DNA of 32,009 bases from Bryobacterales bacterium (lineage in GTDB: Bacteria; Acidobacteriota; Terriglobia; Bryobacterales; UBA6623). Shown in pieces: positions 1-8,083 of the stretch; within the stretch, counting starts at the first letter, position 1, and each line of letters begins with the position of its first letter. The notes beneath the pieces are model-generated. The model searched no databases. It worked only from the letters and a program-made list of their open reading frames with translations, and was not told the DNA's origin. Both the position numbers and the translations under genes were made by a program. The DNA is taken from NCBI GenBank assembly GCA_028819235.1, contig JAPPMC010000005.1:1-32009 (forward strand), written 5' to 3'.

Positions 1-561
1 TTCACTCTCTGGCCCGCCTACGAGCCACCACCACTGCCCGCTCGAACGTTTACCGCGGGGTTGCGCGTGAATGGGGATTGGCGCGGTCGCAAGCACAGCA
101 TTCTTGAAGGCGGGTTTCGAGTACCATTCATTGTTCGCTGGCCAGGCAGAGTCTTGGCCGAGACGGTGAGCACGGACACCATCAGTCTCGTTGACATGTT
201 CGCCACGGTTGCGGCCTTGATTAGTGAACCGCTGCCGCCGGCGGCAGTGGCGGCGGAGGACAGTTTCAGCATCCTGCCGGCTTTGCTCGGCCAGTTCTCG
301 CAAACGCCGCGACGTGAATCGATGATTCTTCACAGCGTCGATGGAAACTTCGCTATCCGCGAAGGTCCGTGGAAGTACATTGAAGGCAAGGCGAGTCCGA
401 CGGTGCGACGCGTGACCCGACCGGAAGAACTCGGTCGGCAACTCTACAACCTTGGCGACGACCCGACCGAGCAAACGAACCAAGTAGAGGCTTATCCGGA
501 AACTGCCGAACGGCTCGCCGGGCTGCTGGAGATGCAGCGAAACCAAGGGCACTCGCGCTGA
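1..561 (+). CDS. Sulfatase (arylsulfatase family), C-terminal part, cut by window edge
   Basis: The frame is open from base 1 to the TGA at 559-561, so this is the 3' end of a longer gene. The visible 186 residues carry the conserved sulfatase C-terminal signature RGRKHSILEGGFRVPFIVRW, the strand that packs near the active site in the alkaline-phosphatase fold. It continues into the usual 'LVDMFATVAAL' helix and a terminal subdomain with 'GPWKYIEG', 'QLYNLGDDPTEQTN' and a final helix. The catalytic Cys/Ser-x-Pro-x-Arg motif lies upstream of the window. The family hydrolyses sulfate esters, usually of extracellular polysaccharides. It is one of several sulfatase genes here (4114, 26821), which supports a glycan-desulfation role. 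The substrate cannot be told. Confidence 0.9.
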   Translation, partial: FTLWPAYEPPPLPARTFTAGLRVNGDWRGRKHSILEGGFRVPFIVRWPGRVLAETVSTDTISLVDMFATVAALISEPLPPAAVAAEDSFSILPALLGQFSQTPRRESMILHSVDGNFAIREGPWKYIEGKASPTVRRVTRPEELGRQLYNLGDDPTEQTNQVEAYPETAERLAGLLEMQRNQGHSR

Positions 562-976
562 CGACGGCTCCGGCCTCAAGGAACTCAACGAGGGACTTGT
601 TCTTCGGCCTGCGGTATGGATTGACGACTTCGGTGGCGGGCTAAGGCACCTAGGCCCAGATCTTTGCCTGAGAGTGCCTCAATCACGTCCGCGGAATTGA
701 TACCGGGCGGGACGAGACAACTCTCTTGACGAGCCTCGCGCACCATTCACCCTCTTCGCGCCGACCCAACCCGATGGCCAGAATCCCTTAGTTCCGCGAA
801 TGAGGCCGAAGCCAGTCCGGGTCCTCCCCGGCCCTAAGGTCGGCCTGCCCCAAAACCGAGACGTGCCGGAAATGACACAGGTTCACGCGGTCACTCAATC
901 ACGGCGATTGGGCTCGACCGACCAAGAAGGCGGACGAGATCAGCGCGAGCTTGCCCGACTACGAGCAGCCGCCGGC
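562..976. other. Intergenic region without a recognisable gene
   Basis: This 415-base gap lies between the convergent ends of the partial sulfatase and the minus-strand esterase. The short open frames inside it have no recognisable domain and no convincing ribosome-binding site. I saw no strong hairpin with a T-tract and no RNA gene. Confidence 0.5.
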
Positions 977-2113
977 TCAGTCGCGAAACAGTAGCGGCGC
1001 AAGCTCTGCGAGATAGTCTCGCCAGACCGGCCAGCTGTGCCCGCCATCCGTCACCTTGTACGTGTGGACGATGCCTGCCGAGTCCAGCGCAGCGGTGTAG
1101 GCCTCATTGCGCTGGAGGAGGAAGTCGTCCCGCCCAATAGCGATCCATAGCAGCTTGAGCTCGGCATTTGCCCTCTCGGCATCGGCGAGGAAGGCCTTCG
1201 CTAGCGGATCGTCGGCCGGGTCGGGGGCACCCGCCGAGAACGCGCCCACCCAAGCGAAACGGTCAAGGCTGCGCATGCCGCAGTGGAGCGACTGCCCTCC
1301 GCCCATGGACAAACCCGCGATCGCGCGCTGGCTGCGGTCAGCTCTCGCGCGGTATCGCGACTCAACTGACGGGATTGCAGCCTCCATGAGGTCGTCATGG
1401 AACGCCTCGGTGTTGCCTGACCGCAAGCCCCGGCGTCCGCTGCTCCAGGGGATCGGGTGGCCGTTGGGCATGACCACCAGCATTGGTACCGCCTTGCCCT
1501 CCGCAATCAGGTTGTCGAGGATGAGATTGGCCTTGCCTATCTCGCTCCACGTCGAATCGTTGTCTCCCGAGCCGTGCAGGAGGTACAGGACCGGGTAGTG
1601 CTGATCCGGGTCCTCTTCGTAGCCCGGCGGCGTGTAGACGTGCAGCCGTCGGTTGTTGCCGCCCGACTCAGAGGCGTAGTAGTGGACGTGAAGCGAACCG
1701 TGCGGAACATCTCGGAGGTCGTATGCCAGCGGAGTTGCCGACGGCACTTCGACAAGGCTGGCGTTCCCGCCGCTCCAGTGCTTGACGGCCGTGTTGTGGG
1801 GATCAAGGATTCGGACCCCGTCCATCTGGAACGTGTAGCTGTAGATCGCTGGCGGAACGGGCCCCACGGTGATGGACCAGACCCCGTCCTCGTTCTTGGT
1901 CAGTGCCTTGCCTTCTCCAGCCCACGGGGCGTTCAGCACGATGGCACGGGCCTGCGGCGCTCGGACTCGAAACGTGATCCGGCGGTCCTCGCCCACAATG
2001 GGGGACTCCAGTCTGGGTTGGCGCGGCGGTTGTGCGAACAGGATGCCCGCAGCAATGGTCACGGCCACTATGCCAATCCCATGAGTGTGAGACGAGCGAT
2101 TCGGACTAGACAT
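977..2113 (-). CDS. Exported CBM48-containing CE1-type esterase (enterochelin/feruloyl esterase-like)
   Basis: A 378-residue protein. The start at 2113 is chosen because it gives a clean signal peptide (hydrophobic 'GIGIVAVTIAAGILFA', cleavage near AQ) and is preceded by a GGGGGT Shine-Dalgarno-like stretch four bases upstream. Upstream in-frame codons would put about 79 unlikely residues before it. Residues about 40-120 look like a CBM48/early-set domain ('RITFRVRAPQARAIVL', 'YSYTFQMDGVRILDP'). The rest is an esterase-D alpha/beta hydrolase, with 'YPVLYLLHGSGDND', nucleophile elbow GLSMGG, acid 'IGRDDF' and catalytic His in 'TDGGHSWPVW'. The family cleaves ester-linked groups such as feruloyl or acetyl from polysaccharides, or siderophore esters. 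Sulfatases nearby favour a glycan substrate. The exact ester is unknown. Confidence 0.88.
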   Translation of the reverse strand: MSSPNRSSHTHGIGIVAVTIAAGILFAQPPRQPRLESPIVGEDRRITFRVRAPQARAIVLNAPWAGEGKALTKNEDGVWSITVGPVPPAIYSYTFQMDGVRILDPHNTAVKHWSGGNASLVEVPSATPLAYDLRDVPHGSLHVHYYASESGGNNRRLHVYTPPGYEEDPDQHYPVLYLLHGSGDNDSTWSEIGKANLILDNLIAEGKAVPMLVVMPNGHPIPWSSGRRGLRSGNTEAFHDDLMEAAIPSVESRYRARADRSQRAIAGLSMGGGQSLHCGMRSLDRFAWVGAFSAGAPDPADDPLAKAFLADAERANAELKLLWIAIGRDDFLLQRNEAYTAALDSAGIVHTYKVTDGGHSWPVWRDYLAELAPLLFRD

Positions 2114-2870
2114 CAGTACCCCCAGTGCGGCTGCAGGCCGTCCCAACGTGCGCGTAACCGACTGTCGGTCGCGCACCGTGGCAGCCGACAGCTCCGCGAG
2201 CGTATAAGAATAACAATGCGGCGAAGCGCGCATTGAGGCTTCGGTTCGATAATTGCCAGAATCGGCGACTCGTGGATCTTGGGTCCTCGTCTGCCACGTG
2301 GCGGTCCACTTGCACTTGTCGATTACTGCTCGACTCGAGAGAGGTGTCATTCCGCCAGTCCGCCGGAACCTCCCGTGCGCTACCTCGTCGAGCGCTTCCG
2401 TGCCATCAGCCGCGACTGGTCAGCCTCACCGTGATCCGCATATGGCACGACGTCTGTGGGCTGGCCAGACTGCGGCTCGTACATCGGCCTAGGGGCGCTC
2501 CCTGGCAAAGGTCTTTCCGCAGTCAGAGCGGTCTGGAAGCTGCTCCGTCATGTCCTCTTCGCCGCGCACGGACCGTAGGCTCCTGCGCACAACCCTTCCT
2601 GCCGGCCACATCGCTGCGCCCAACCCACAGAGCCTAATGCTCTTGGGCATCCGGCTGGAGACGGCACTGCTTATAAGGCGCTATGGTGTTGGCTTGGCGC
2701 TGTGCGTGCCGTTTGCTCAAACCGGCGTCCCGGAAAGCCAAGTTGTCGTCCCGGATGCGGTCAATCGAATAAGAGCCTGAAGTGGGACCATGCTTGGCGT
2801 GTCACCTGGCTCTGGACGCTACGGCAGCCAATACGGGAAGACTGAGCAGGCACCGTCCTGAGGGGGACCA
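2114..2870. other. Divergent intergenic region
   Basis: This 757-base region separates the divergently transcribed esterase and ADP-ribosylglycohydrolase-family genes, so it should hold both promoters. TATAAG hexamers occur on the plus strand near 2203 and 2672, but neither has a convincing -35 at the right distance. The overlapping short frames (up to 134 codons) show no domain and have Arg/Ser/Pro-rich, shadow-like composition. I see no gene, RNA or repeat here. Confidence 0.5.
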
Positions 2871-4082
2871 ATGAGCATACCGAGAGCAAGTTTCGCCACA
2901 TGCGTGGCACTCGCCCTGTTGTTTGGGTGTGTTGACACTGACCAAAGTTCTGGCACCGGTGAGGATGGCCGACCCATTCGCTCGATCACGGCCGACGAAT
3001 ATTACGACAAGGTCCACGGAGCTTGGCTGGGTGCCGCAGTGGCGGGCGCCCTCGGAATGAGTGTGGAGGGAATGCACAAGAATGACCTCAAGCCCTACCT
3101 CACGGAGCTTGGCCAGTGGCCGCTGACCGACTATGTCAACAGGCTGCCGCCCCATCGCGATCCAGAGCGCAAACAGTGGTATACGGCCGAGGACTGGGGC
3201 CCCGCGGGTTTCGGTCCCGACGACGACACGCTGTATCAAGTCGCGAACCTGCTGCTGCTCGAAGAGAAGGGCCCAGAGATCACGAGTCAGGACATCGCAG
3301 ACAAGTGGCTCGCATCGTTCTCGGTCTTCGAAGCCCAGAACTGCGGGCGAGCGGTCAGGGTCGCCGAGCGGCGCATGAAGGAGGGCATCATGCCTCCGGA
3401 GTCAGGCCAGCACGAGATGGGCGAGTTCATGGGAGGCCAGATGAAGGGGGAGTTTTGGGGCTACGTCCTTCCCGGCAACCCTGAAGAGGCGGCCCGGTAC
3501 GGGAGGCTCGACGCAGAAGTCGCATTCCACACCGACGGCGTCTACGGCGAGATGTTCATGGCGGCCCTGACCGCCGAGGCCTTCTTCGAGTCCGACCCCG
3601 CGAAACTGCTCCAGACGGGCCTCGCCGTGATTCCCGAAGACTGTGACTATGCCAAGTGCATTCGGGACGTGATCACGTGGCATCAGCAATGGCCGGACGA
3701 CTGGGAGAAGGCGCACGAGCAGATCGACGCGAAGTGGGCGCCGGAGGGGGCCAAGAACCGCCGGGTCTTCCCCAACAACGCCGTGAATGCACTCGCGCTG
3801 CTCTACGGGGATGGCGACTTCGACAAGACGATCACGATCGCCGTGATGGCGGGTTGGGACACAGACACCAACGCCGGTGACGTAGGACCGGTAATGGGCA
3901 TCGTGCTCGGGTCGGGCGCGATCTCCGCCAAGTGGATCGAACCGATCGGGAACACCTTCCGGTGTGACGTCAAGGGTGCCGAAGACTGGCAGATCGACGA
4001 GCTGGCGCGCCGCACCGCGGCCGTTGGTGCCACACTGACAGCAGCCAAGTCCGCGGGTTTGGTTGAGATCGTGGACCAGTAG
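2871..4082 (+). CDS. Exported lipoprotein of the ADP-ribosylglycohydrolase (DraG/ARH) family
   Basis: A 403-residue protein starting at ATG 2871 behind AGGGGG. The N-terminus is a lipoprotein signal: a hydrophobic core, then LFGC with the lipidated Cys at residue 20. The domain begins at about residue 43 ('YYDKVHGAWLGAAVAGALG'), as in ADP-ribosylglycohydrolase/crystallin-J1 proteins. Metal-binding motifs are visible: 'DDDTLYQ' near residue 122 and 'GWDTDTNAGDVG' near residue 330. Family members are dinuclear-metal enzymes that cleave ADP-ribose linkages, usually in the cytoplasm. A surface-anchored copy beside sulfatase and esterase genes suggests a different glycoside or nucleoside substrate; that is inference. 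It ends at or just before the start of the next gene, so the two are probably co-transcribed. Confidence 0.87.
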   Translation: MSIPRASFATCVALALLFGCVDTDQSSGTGEDGRPIRSITADEYYDKVHGAWLGAAVAGALGMSVEGMHKNDLKPYLTELGQWPLTDYVNRLPPHRDPERKQWYTAEDWGPAGFGPDDDTLYQVANLLLLEEKGPEITSQDIADKWLASFSVFEAQNCGRAVRVAERRMKEGIMPPESGQHEMGEFMGGQMKGEFWGYVLPGNPEEAARYGRLDAEVAFHTDGVYGEMFMAALTAEAFFESDPAKLLQTGLAVIPEDCDYAKCIRDVITWHQQWPDDWEKAHEQIDAKWAPEGAKNRRVFPNNAVNALALLYGDGDFDKTITIAVMAGWDTDTNAGDVGPVMGIVLGSGAISAKWIEPIGNTFRCDVKGAEDWQIDELARRTAAVGATLTAAKSAGLVEIVDQ

Positions 4083-4113
4083 GGGCTCGGCCGCGGCTAG
4101 GCTGGGCAGCCAA

Positions 4114-5592
4114 GTGGTTCCCTTTGACGCACACTCACGTGCAGTGGGCGGAACTTCTCGCTCGACGGCTTCGCTCTCAAGGCGGGGGTTTCTCAGCTCG
4201 GCCGCCGTGGCGTCTCTCGTCCGATGCACGGGCGGCGCTGGGTCCCCGCCCAACATACTGTTCGCGATTTCGGACGATCAGTCGTTCGCGCACACCGGGG
4301 CTGCAGGCGACCCGGTGGTCCAGACGCCCGCATTCGATCGAGTTGCCGGGGAAGGAGTGCTGTTCTCGCACGCATTCTGCAGTTCCCCGTCGTGCACGCC
4401 GTCGCGCGGCGCAATACTGACCGGCCAAGACTTCTATCGGCTCGAGGAGGGAATGAACCTCTGGAGTTCTCTGCCGGCGAAGTTCGCGACCTATCCGGAC
4501 CTTCTGGAGGCCGCGGGATATCACATCGGCTTCGCCCGCAAGGGATGGGGCCCCGGCAGCCTCGAAGCCGGCGGTCGATCGCGCAATCCCGCCGGCCCTA
4601 GGTACGAAGACTTCGGCGCGTTCGACCGCGACCGTCCCGAGGGCGTGCCTTTCTGCTTCTGGTTCGGCAGCAGCGATCCCCACCGGGCTTACGCCGAGGG
4701 CTCAGGCCTGGCGAGCGGGTTGAGTCTTGAGGACGTCAGGGTTCCCGCGTTTCTACCCGACGTCCCCGAGGTTCGCAGCGACATTCTTGACTACTATTTC
4801 GAGATCGGTCGGTTCGACCGCGAATTGGGGCAGATCCTGTCGTTCCTGGAAGCCCGGGGTGAGCTGGACCGCACGATGGTCATCGTCACGAGCGACAACG
4901 GAATGCCGTTTCCCCGCGCCAAGGCCGACCTCTACGACTACGGCACCCGGGTTCCCTTGGCCATTCGATGGCCGGAACGATTCCCTGGCGGCCGGGTCGT
5001 CAGCGACTTCGTCAGCCAGGTAGACCTTGCTCCGACAATCCTTGAGGCGGCCGGGCTTCCCCAACACAGCGACATGACGGGCCGCAGCATACTTGGCTTG
5101 CTCGCCTCTAGCCGGGAAGGCCGAATCGAGAGGGCCAGGGACCATGTCGTGCTGGCTCGCGAGCGGCACACGCCTTGGCGGGCCGGGCGCGTCGGGTACC
5201 CGATGCGTGGGATCCGAACTGACGGCCACTTATACATCCGCAACCTTGAGCCGGACCGCTGGCCGGCGGGCGATCCGCCGATTTTCGGGGAAGTGGATCC
5301 GTCTCCCACAAAAGACTTTGTGCGCGCCCGCCGGGACAGCCCTGGATTCGAGCGGTACTACAGGGCGGCGTTCTCGAAGCGTCCCGCGGAGGAACTCTAC
5401 GACCTCGCCCGGGATCCCGCGCAGCTCACGAACGTCGCTTCCGAATCTTCCCTCGCCAGCGTCAAGGCAGGGCTGGCGGAGCATCTGGACAAGAGGCTGC
5501 TGGAGACCGCCGATCCCCGGGCCCTCGACCGCCCACCCACCTGGGAAGCGGATCCGCACTACGGCAGGGTCACTCTGGAACAGCGGCGCTGA
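4114..5592 (+). CDS. Tat-exported sulfatase (sulfoglucosamine sulfohydrolase-like)
   Basis: With GTG 4114 as start the protein is 492 residues. The frame is also open to a TTG at 4063, which would overlap the preceding gene by 20 bases, and another GTG is at 4144. No start has a strong ribosome site. A Tat signal, 'SRRGFLSSAAVASL', lies close behind. The sulfatase core begins at 'NILFAISDDQSF', where the two Asp bind metal. It has the formylglycine site CTPSR (Cys at about residue 94 from 4114), then 'TMVIVTSDNGMPFPRAKADLYDYGTRVPLAIRW' conserved elements. The C-terminal 'EELYDLARDPAQLTNVA' fits heparan N-sulfatase-like members. It would need a formylglycine-generating enzyme, not seen here. 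Likely role: desulfation of an extracellular glycan. Confidence 0.88.
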   Translation: MVPFDAHSRAVGGTSRSTASLSRRGFLSSAAVASLVRCTGGAGSPPNILFAISDDQSFAHTGAAGDPVVQTPAFDRVAGEGVLFSHAFCSSPSCTPSRGAILTGQDFYRLEEGMNLWSSLPAKFATYPDLLEAAGYHIGFARKGWGPGSLEAGGRSRNPAGPRYEDFGAFDRDRPEGVPFCFWFGSSDPHRAYAEGSGLASGLSLEDVRVPAFLPDVPEVRSDILDYYFEIGRFDRELGQILSFLEARGELDRTMVIVTSDNGMPFPRAKADLYDYGTRVPLAIRWPERFPGGRVVSDFVSQVDLAPTILEAAGLPQHSDMTGRSILGLLASSREGRIERARDHVVLARERHTPWRAGRVGYPMRGIRTDGHLYIRNLEPDRWPAGDPPIFGEVDPSPTKDFVRARRDSPGFERYYRAAFSKRPAEELYDLARDPAQLTNVASESSLASVKAGLAEHLDKRLLETADPRALDRPPTWEADPHYGRVTLEQRR

Positions 5593-5617
5593 CCGCTGGG
5601 GCCCTCCCCGATCCTCA

Positions 5618-5637
5618 AGGCGATCGGCCCACTGACT
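5618..5637 (+). terminator. Possible hairpin terminator after the sulfatase
   Basis: CCGATC (5618-5623) and GATCGG (5632-5637) can form a 6-bp stem with an 8-base loop, 26 bases after the sulfatase stop. There is no T-run, so intrinsic termination is uncertain. Confidence 0.3.
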
Positions 5638-5872
5638 GGAGGCGCATCCCAGCCTTGTCTAGCACGGCCGAGGACAAGCCGACGAATCCTCAATCGCCAG
5701 TTCGATGCCACAGGTCCCGAGGAGTTCCGCCAGAGACTGCGTCTGCTCGTAGCACTCGGACTTGCTACGTCGCCCTTGGGCCATGCCGGGCTGCTCCGAT
5801 CTCAGGTGCTCACCCCAGATTCGAGCCCGAACCAAGATTGACACTGGCGCCATTCCAGATGACGACCGGCTG

Positions 5873-5916
5873 TTGACACCGAGCGAAACAACTGTGCTAG
5901 TATTCCTAGTACACCT
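5873..5916 (+). promoter_or_regulatory. Promoter with overlapping palindromic operator of the GntR/ABC operon
   Basis: A perfect -35 TTGACA lies at 5873-5878. TAGTAT at 5898-5903 makes a plausible -10, preceded by TGC as in extended -10 promoters, with a 19-base spacer. A 21-base imperfect palindrome centred on 5903 (5893-5913) covers the -10: TGT, CTAG, then CTAG and ACA in mirror positions, with 8 of 10 pairs matching. The GntR start codon is at 5917, so a transcript from this -10 would have almost no leader. YtrA-type GntR repressors usually control their own operon, and this site fits autorepression by blocking RNA polymerase. Confidence 0.65.
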
Positions 5917-6351
5917 ATGTTGCCCTTCACCGTGGAATTGAAGATCGGTACCTCGGTCTACGAGCAACTGGTCTACGCCGTGCACAGAGCGATCGTCTCG
6001 AATCAGCTGTCGCCCGGCGACCGGTTTCCTTCGATCCGAACGCTCAGCCAGGAACTGAGGATCAACCCCAACACAGCCCAGAAGGTGGTGACCCGGCTTG
6101 CCGACCAAGGGCTCCTGGCTGTCCAGCCGGGAATTGGAACTCTCGTCGCCAAGCTTCCCGACCCGTCTCCCAGGGAGCGTTCCGACCTCCTGGCCCGCCA
6201 GGTCGAACAGTTGGTGGTTGAAGCGAGAAGGCTATCCCTGACTCGTGCGGAATTGGTGCGCGCCGTCAAGGACCACTGGACGCGTCTTTCTGAATCGTCG
6301 CCGCCAAAGGGAAGGGAGCAGGAGACATCCACGGAGGACCACGCCGAATGA
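5917..6351 (+). CDS. GntR-family transcriptional regulator, YtrA subfamily
   Basis: A short 144-residue regulator. Residues about 10-75 form the GntR winged helix-turn-helix: 'YEQLVYAVHRAIVSNQLSPGDRFPSIRTLS', then 'LRINPNTAQKVVTRLADQGLLAVQPGIGT'. The remainder is a small helical tail, not a large ligand-binding domain, which is the mark of the YtrA subfamily. Such regulators repress ABC-transporter operons and respond to envelope stress or antibiotics. It overlaps the next gene by ATGA (6348-6351), so translation of the two is coupled. The promoter directly upstream carries a palindrome suited to self-regulation. Confidence 0.92.
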   Translation: MLPFTVELKIGTSVYEQLVYAVHRAIVSNQLSPGDRFPSIRTLSQELRINPNTAQKVVTRLADQGLLAVQPGIGTLVAKLPDPSPRERSDLLARQVEQLVVEARRLSLTRAELVRAVKDHWTRLSESSPPKGREQETSTEDHAE

Positions 6352-7265
6352 AGTCGATCATCCAAGCCCGAGAACTCTCGCGACGTTTTGGCCGGACGCT
6401 CGCCGTCAACGGCCTCTCCTTGGACGTTCCCAAAGGGAGCATCTTCGCCCTTCTGGGTCCGAACGGCGCTGGGAAGACCACAACGATCAAGATGCTCCTG
6501 AACATGGTCCGGCCGACGAGCGGACGGGCCACGGTCATGGGAACTGACTCAACCCGCATAGGACCTGCGGAATTCTCTCGGATCGGTTACGTTTCTGAGA
6601 ATCAGGAGCTGCCCGAATGGATGAGCGTCCGGGAGCTGCTGGACTTCTGCCGGCCGATGTATCCCACGTGGGATCAGGATCTGTGCCGACAGCTGGTCCA
6701 TCAGTTCGACCTTCCGCTGTCGAAGACGATCAAGAGCCTCTCACGCGGCATGAGAATCAAGGCGGCACTACTTTCCTCGCTCGCCTATCGGCCCGAACTT
6801 GTCGTTCTGGATGAACCGTTCAGCGGACTCGACGCCCTTGTGCGGGACGAGTTCATGAGGGGTCTTCTGGAGCTTAGCGACCGGACTGAATGGACCGTGC
6901 TGGTTTCATCTCACGACATCGACGAGGTGGAACGACTCGTGGACCGGGTGGGTGTCATCGACCGGGGTTCTCTCCGGGTCTTGGAATCCGTATCGTCGCT
7001 TGAGGGGCGATTCCGCCATTTCCAGCTGACACTGGCCCCAGACGGGGAATTGCCAACGGAGCTACCGGATTCTTGGCTGCTCAAGGAATCGGTTGGACGA
7101 AGCGTTCGGTTCGTCGAGAGCGACTACCGGGAGGGGACAGGGGTGCAACGCGTTCGGAGTGTCGTTCCGGCAGCCGAGAATGTCACTGCCAGCCCAATGT
7201 CGCTCAAGGAGATCTTCATGGCACTCGCCCGGACCTACAGGTCCGAAGGAAGGGAGCAGGAATGA
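6348..7265 (+). CDS. ABC transporter ATP-binding protein
   Basis: A 305-residue ATPase. Walker A is GPNGAGKTT (about residues 38-46). The signature is the variant 'SLSRGMRIKAALLSSLAY', followed by Walker B 'LVVLDEPFSGLD' and the switch 'VSSHDIDEVE'. The LSRGM signature and a C-terminal extension of about 90 residues are common in YtrB/CcmA-like exporters paired with GntR regulators. It starts in the ATGA overlap with the regulator and ends in an ATGA overlap with the permease gene (7262-7265), so the three are translated as a unit. Likely role: powering an exporter for a membrane-active compound or lipid. The substrate is unknown. Confidence 0.93.
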   Translation: MKSIIQARELSRRFGRTLAVNGLSLDVPKGSIFALLGPNGAGKTTTIKMLLNMVRPTSGRATVMGTDSTRIGPAEFSRIGYVSENQELPEWMSVRELLDFCRPMYPTWDQDLCRQLVHQFDLPLSKTIKSLSRGMRIKAALLSSLAYRPELVVLDEPFSGLDALVRDEFMRGLLELSDRTEWTVLVSSHDIDEVERLVDRVGVIDRGSLRVLESVSSLEGRFRHFQLTLAPDGELPTELPDSWLLKESVGRSVRFVESDYREGTGVQRVRSVVPAAENVTASPMSLKEIFMALARTYRSEGREQE

Positions 7266-8032
7266 ACCTGACTATGCACGTAGCCCGGAAGGACTGGCGA
7301 CACACGCGCCTGGTTCTTTGCATCTGGTACCCGGTCCTGGTCCTCGCTCTGACTCTGGACCAGAAAATCGAGATGTTCCTCGACGAGCGCGAGTCACTCC
7401 GCGGTATTCCCTCGCCGAGCGCCGCCGAGCTCGAATACGGTGTACTCGCGTTGATCGGCGTGCTGGCTGTTTCGCTCGACCTGCTTCTGAGAGCGGCGAT
7501 TGTCTCCAGGCTGGTCCACGACGACTCAACTGTCGGCAGTACGGCGTTCTGGCTGAGTCGGCCGGTCCCCGCCGGCACGCTGTTGGCCAGCAAGGCAATG
7601 TTACTCCTGCCAGCCATGGTCCTCCCGCAGATCGTGGTGCACCTAGCGGTCACATACCAACTTGCCGGGATTCCCTCGACCGCCCCGGAGGTCTTCCTGG
7701 CCCCTGTTGTCTCTACAGCAATCTTCATGATGCTGGCGGTCTTGACCCCAAGCCTCGCGGGCATGGCGGTACTGGGCGGAATCATGACAGGAGTCATTCT
7801 GGGAGGGCTCCTTGTGCTGAGCTGGCTGGGCATGCCCCTAGTGGCAGCAGATGGCATCGTAAGGGCCTTGACGGGCGAACTGCCATGGCTGACCGCTCTC
7901 GCCGTTTGCGTCACTGTGATCTGCCATCAGTACCTGACCCGTCGAACCACACGAAGCTTGACAGTCGCATTCTCTGGCGTCCTTGTCTTCCTGCTCGTGC
8001 TGTCCAGGGAGTGGTTCTTAGGGGGCGCCTGA
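7262..8032 (+). CDS. ABC transporter permease
   Basis: A 256-residue membrane protein. The ATG at 7262 is chosen because it overlaps the ATPase stop (ATGA) and follows AAGGGAGCAGG. The longer open frame upstream lies inside the ATPase gene. About six hydrophobic segments are visible, including 'LVLCIWYPVLVLALTL', 'VLALIGVLAVSLDLLL', 'AMLLLPAMVLPQIVVHLAV', 'GVILGGLLVLSWLGMPLV' and a final one near the C-terminus. The motif 'STVGSTAFWLSRPVPAGTLLASK' resembles ABC-2 type permeases, where 'FWLSRPI' precedes a membrane helix. It forms the transmembrane part of the transporter with the preceding ATPase. Confidence 0.88.
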   Translation: MNLTMHVARKDWRHTRLVLCIWYPVLVLALTLDQKIEMFLDERESLRGIPSPSAAELEYGVLALIGVLAVSLDLLLRAAIVSRLVHDDSTVGSTAFWLSRPVPAGTLLASKAMLLLPAMVLPQIVVHLAVTYQLAGIPSTAPEVFLAPVVSTAIFMMLAVLTPSLAGMAVLGGIMTGVILGGLLVLSWLGMPLVAADGIVRALTGELPWLTALAVCVTVICHQYLTRRTTRSLTVAFSGVLVFLLVLSREWFLGGA

Positions 8033-8083
8033 AGCAGAGTAGGCGGGGCTAAGAACGTGTTCTTGGGCCGCCGCTCGGAGACT

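Noticed and set aside
1457..2236. 259-codon plus-strand open frame opposite the esterase gene
   Set aside because: It is antisense to a well-supported esterase with signal peptide and catalytic motifs, and has no recognisable domain.
2233..2637. Open frames of 79-134 codons in the divergent gap
   Set aside because: Arg/Ser/Pro-rich composition, no ribosome site, no domain. They look like chance frames in GC-rich DNA.
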